Positions 49,711 through 51,044 of a stretch of 51,044 nucleotides of DNA are shown piece after piece; position 1 is the first letter of the stretch, and each line of letters begins with the position of its first letter. Origin of the DNA: Pseudomonas putida. Its GTDB lineage: Bacteria; Pseudomonadota; Gammaproteobacteria; Pseudomonadales; Pseudomonadaceae. Where the stretch lies: NCBI RefSeq assembly GCF_028682475.1, contig NZ_JANHLE010000036.1:1-51044 (forward strand), in the 5' to 3' direction. Below the pieces are notes generated by a model. It searched no databases. It was not told the origin of the DNA and saw only the letters and a list, made by a program, of their open reading frames with translations. The translations under genes and the position numbers were made by a program.

Positions 49711-49802
49711 TGTATCAGGGGATTAACACCACCACCGAATTTGGGGAATGTCGCGCAAATACGGGGCATTTGACCCAGTGGGGTGTATCAGGGGGCTAAC
49801 AC
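49711..49802. promoter_or_regulatory. Upstream region of the Fap-like operon: direct repeats and GGGG/CCCC sites
   Basis: TGTATCAGGGG-x-x-TAACAC occurs at 49711-49729 and again at 49784-49802 (17 of 19 bases alike, 73 bases apart). Between them lie CACC-GAATTT-GGGG (49733-49746), a one-mismatch copy of the CCCC-N6-GGGG repeat, and CGGGGCATTTGACCCA (49762-49777), close to the palindrome CGGGGCATATGCCCCA at 3570. They sit 150-230 bases upstream of the promoter. The second direct repeat overlaps the end of the NadR-like gene. Confidence 0.5.
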
Positions 49803-50347
49803 TCGGTGGCGCACGCCGGGGATTTGCCATTGAGTAAATGCTGCACGGCACTCAGGGCTGCCGTACTGCGCTGGGCCCAGTCACCGCCAATGACCTGTAC
49901 AGGCTGGTGATTGCGTTGCAGCCAAGCGAGGCTGTCAGCAAAAAATGCCTGACGTTGTTCCAGGGCCGGTTGGCAGCGCTGACCATCGCCGACCCAGATG
50001 ACACCCGTGGGGTCGAGCAGCAAGTGTAGGTCATAGCGGCGCGCAAGCAGGGCCTGTTCGATCCAGGCCGGGCAATCACCGAACAGTACCCGGCTCCACA
50101 GCAGGTTGCTCAACAGGTGTGTGTCAAGAATCAGCAGCTCGGGCTGGCGGGCACGGGCGGCGTCTTCCCAGGCCAGCTGGCCGCGGGCGATTGCCGGAAT
50201 ATCGGCATAACAGGTATCGCGGCGATGTTCGTCGATAAAGTGACGTACATATTCACTGACCAGTTCCCCACCGAAGTGGGCCTGGATTTCATGGCTCAAC
50301 CAGCTCTTGCCGCTGGACTCGGGACCACTCAGAACCAGGACCTTCAT
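49796..50347 (-). CDS. NadR-like AAA ATPase / ribosylnicotinamide kinase
   Basis: 183 residues. Walker A is VLVLSGPESSGKSWLSHEI, followed by LVSEYVRHFIDEHR and ELLILDTHLLSNLLWSRVLFG, matching the kinase domain of NadR. It likely phosphorylates nicotinamide riboside as it enters through PnuC. The ATG at 50347 overlaps the pnuC stop by four bases; the longer open frame above it is pnuC in another frame. No adenylyltransferase or DNA-binding domain is attached. Confidence 0.85.
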   Translation of the reverse strand: MKVLVLSGPESSGKSWLSHEIQAHFGGELVSEYVRHFIDEHRRDTCYADIPAIARGQLAWEDAARARQPELLILDTHLLSNLLWSRVLFGDCPAWIEQALLARRYDLHLLLDPTGVIWVGDGQRCQPALEQRQAFFADSLAWLQRNHQPVQVIGGDWAQRSTAALSAVQHLLNGKSPACATEC

Positions 50348-50910
50348 GCGCTGGCCAACGCCGGGTCGCGGCGCCACTCGCGCCAGCCCTGCACGGCGAT
50401 CAAGGTGAACAGGGCATAGAGCGCTGCGGTCAGGTACAGCGCTTTGTACAGGAACAGGCCAACGAAGATCACGTCCAGCACGATCCAGAGCGGCCAGCAC
50501 TGCACGCGCTTTTGTGCCATCCACAGCTGCGCGACCAGGCTGAAAGCGGTCAGCGCTGCGTCCAGCCAGGGTTGCGCGGCGTCGGTCCAGCTGGCCATGG
50601 CCGCCCCCAGCGCCAGGCTGCCGAGCAAACCCAGACCGAGACTGAAGAGAATGGCCTGGGAATCCAGGTGGGTGACCTGACGGGCTTCGCGCTGGCTGTC
50701 CGGGCGTGTCCATTGCCACCAGCCATAGAGCTGCAGCACGGCATAGATCAGTTGCAGAAGCATGTCCGAGTACAGGCGCACTTCAAAGAAGATCCAGCTG
50801 TAGAGCAGCACCATCACCAGACCGATGGGCCAGCACCAGGGATTCTGTTTGGTCGTGAGCCACACGGCGATAACGCCGAGCACGGCGGCGAACAGTTCGA
50901 GGCCGGACAT
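50344..50910 (-). CDS. pnuC: Nicotinamide riboside transporter PnuC
   Basis: 188 residues with about seven membrane segments. Family motifs are NPWCWPIGLVMVLLYSWIFF, LYSDMLLQLIYAVLQLYGWW and, near the end, PLWIVLDVIFVGLFLYKALY. It carries nicotinamide riboside across the inner membrane by facilitated diffusion driven by phosphorylation. The ATG at 50910 has AAGGAA upstream. It is translationally coupled to the NadR-like kinase gene. Confidence 0.93.
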   Translation of the reverse strand: MSGLELFAAVLGVIAVWLTTKQNPWCWPIGLVMVLLYSWIFFEVRLYSDMLLQLIYAVLQLYGWWQWTRPDSQREARQVTHLDSQAILFSLGLGLLGSLALGAAMASWTDAAQPWLDAALTAFSLVAQLWMAQKRVQCWPLWIVLDVIFVGLFLYKALYLTAALYALFTLIAVQGWREWRRDPALASA

Positions 50911-50989
50911 CGGCGTTCCTTGGCAGGTTCGGGAGGAGGGCGGGGATTGTACCTTGTGGCACGGCAGATACCACACCCCTTGCTCAGCG

Positions 50990-51009
50990 GTGGGAGCGGG
51001 CTTGCCCCG
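50990..51009. repeat. Half REP element at the right edge
   Basis: GTGGGAGCGGGCTTGCCCCG matches the first 20 bases of the REP arm. It then changes abruptly to unrelated sequence (GGTACAAACCGGGGACATCC), where CGAT and the inverted arm would be expected. Confidence 0.85.
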
Positions 51010-51044
51010 GGTACAAACCGGGGACATCCTTTACATTTCAAACC

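Overview
The window is a high-GC chromosomal segment of a Pseudomonas, most likely of the P. putida/P. fluorescens lineage. The evidence is the codon use, the typical Pseudomonas REP palindromes (core GTGGGAGCGGGCTTGCC) between operons, sigma-54 promoters of the -24/-12 type, TPP and cobalamin riboswitches, and a gene content matching the Mn(II)-oxidising P. putida group. Assignments rest on reading the sequence and on family knowledge; no database search was run.

Layout. (1) 0.3-1.8 kb, minus strand: two adjacent TenA-family genes behind a TPP riboswitch. (2) 1.8-25.5 kb: a secretion and metal-oxidation locus. A two-gene operon for a type II-like inner-membrane protein and pseudopilin (XcmS/XcmT1 type) and a lytic transglycosylase are followed by a sigma-54-driven operon for a giant (1951 aa) multicopper oxidase, a beta-propeller protein, two SCO copper chaperones, a cytochrome c/binding-protein fusion and a SurA-N-like chaperone. 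A second sigma-54 operon encodes a response regulator, a GspE ATPase, PilN/O/P-like proteins, a secretin, three pseudopilins and three curli-secretion homologues (CsgE/F/G type, without CsgA or CsgB). (3) 25.7-28.3 kb, minus strand: cbtB-cbtA-cobE-cobM-DUF1272 under a cobalamin riboswitch. (4) 28.4-34.7 kb, minus strand: an unfamiliar six-gene, fully overlapping operon (2OG-Fe oxygenase, SHMT-like PLP enzyme, double ATP-grasp ligase, TIM-barrel enzyme, AzlC/AzlD exporter) that looks like a small-molecule pathway inserted between two B12 modules. (5) 35.1-41.9 kb, plus strand: a second cobalamin riboswitch, then cobW, cobN and a chlI/chlD pair joined by an apparent programmed -1 frameshift. (6) 42.0-49.5 kb: a small unknown gene, a VpsR-like sigma-54 activator and, convergent with it, a Fap-type functional-amyloid operon with an unusual octapeptide-repeat fibre protein. 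(7) 49.8-51.0 kb, minus strand: a NadR-like kinase and the PnuC transporter.

How it may work together. The oxidase operon supplies a large exported copper enzyme and its copper-loading and electron-transfer helpers. The flanking type II-like and CsgEFG-like genes resemble the Xcm/Csm pathway reported to be needed for export of the Mn-oxidising factor of P. putida GB-1. Sigma-54 promoters with nearby CCCC/GGGG inverted repeats occur at the oxidase, secretion and (more weakly) amyloid operons, which suggests one enhancer-binding protein controls several matrix- or surface-directed systems. The most novel parts are the 28.4-34.7 kb pathway, the shared regulatory motif and the divergent amyloid operon.
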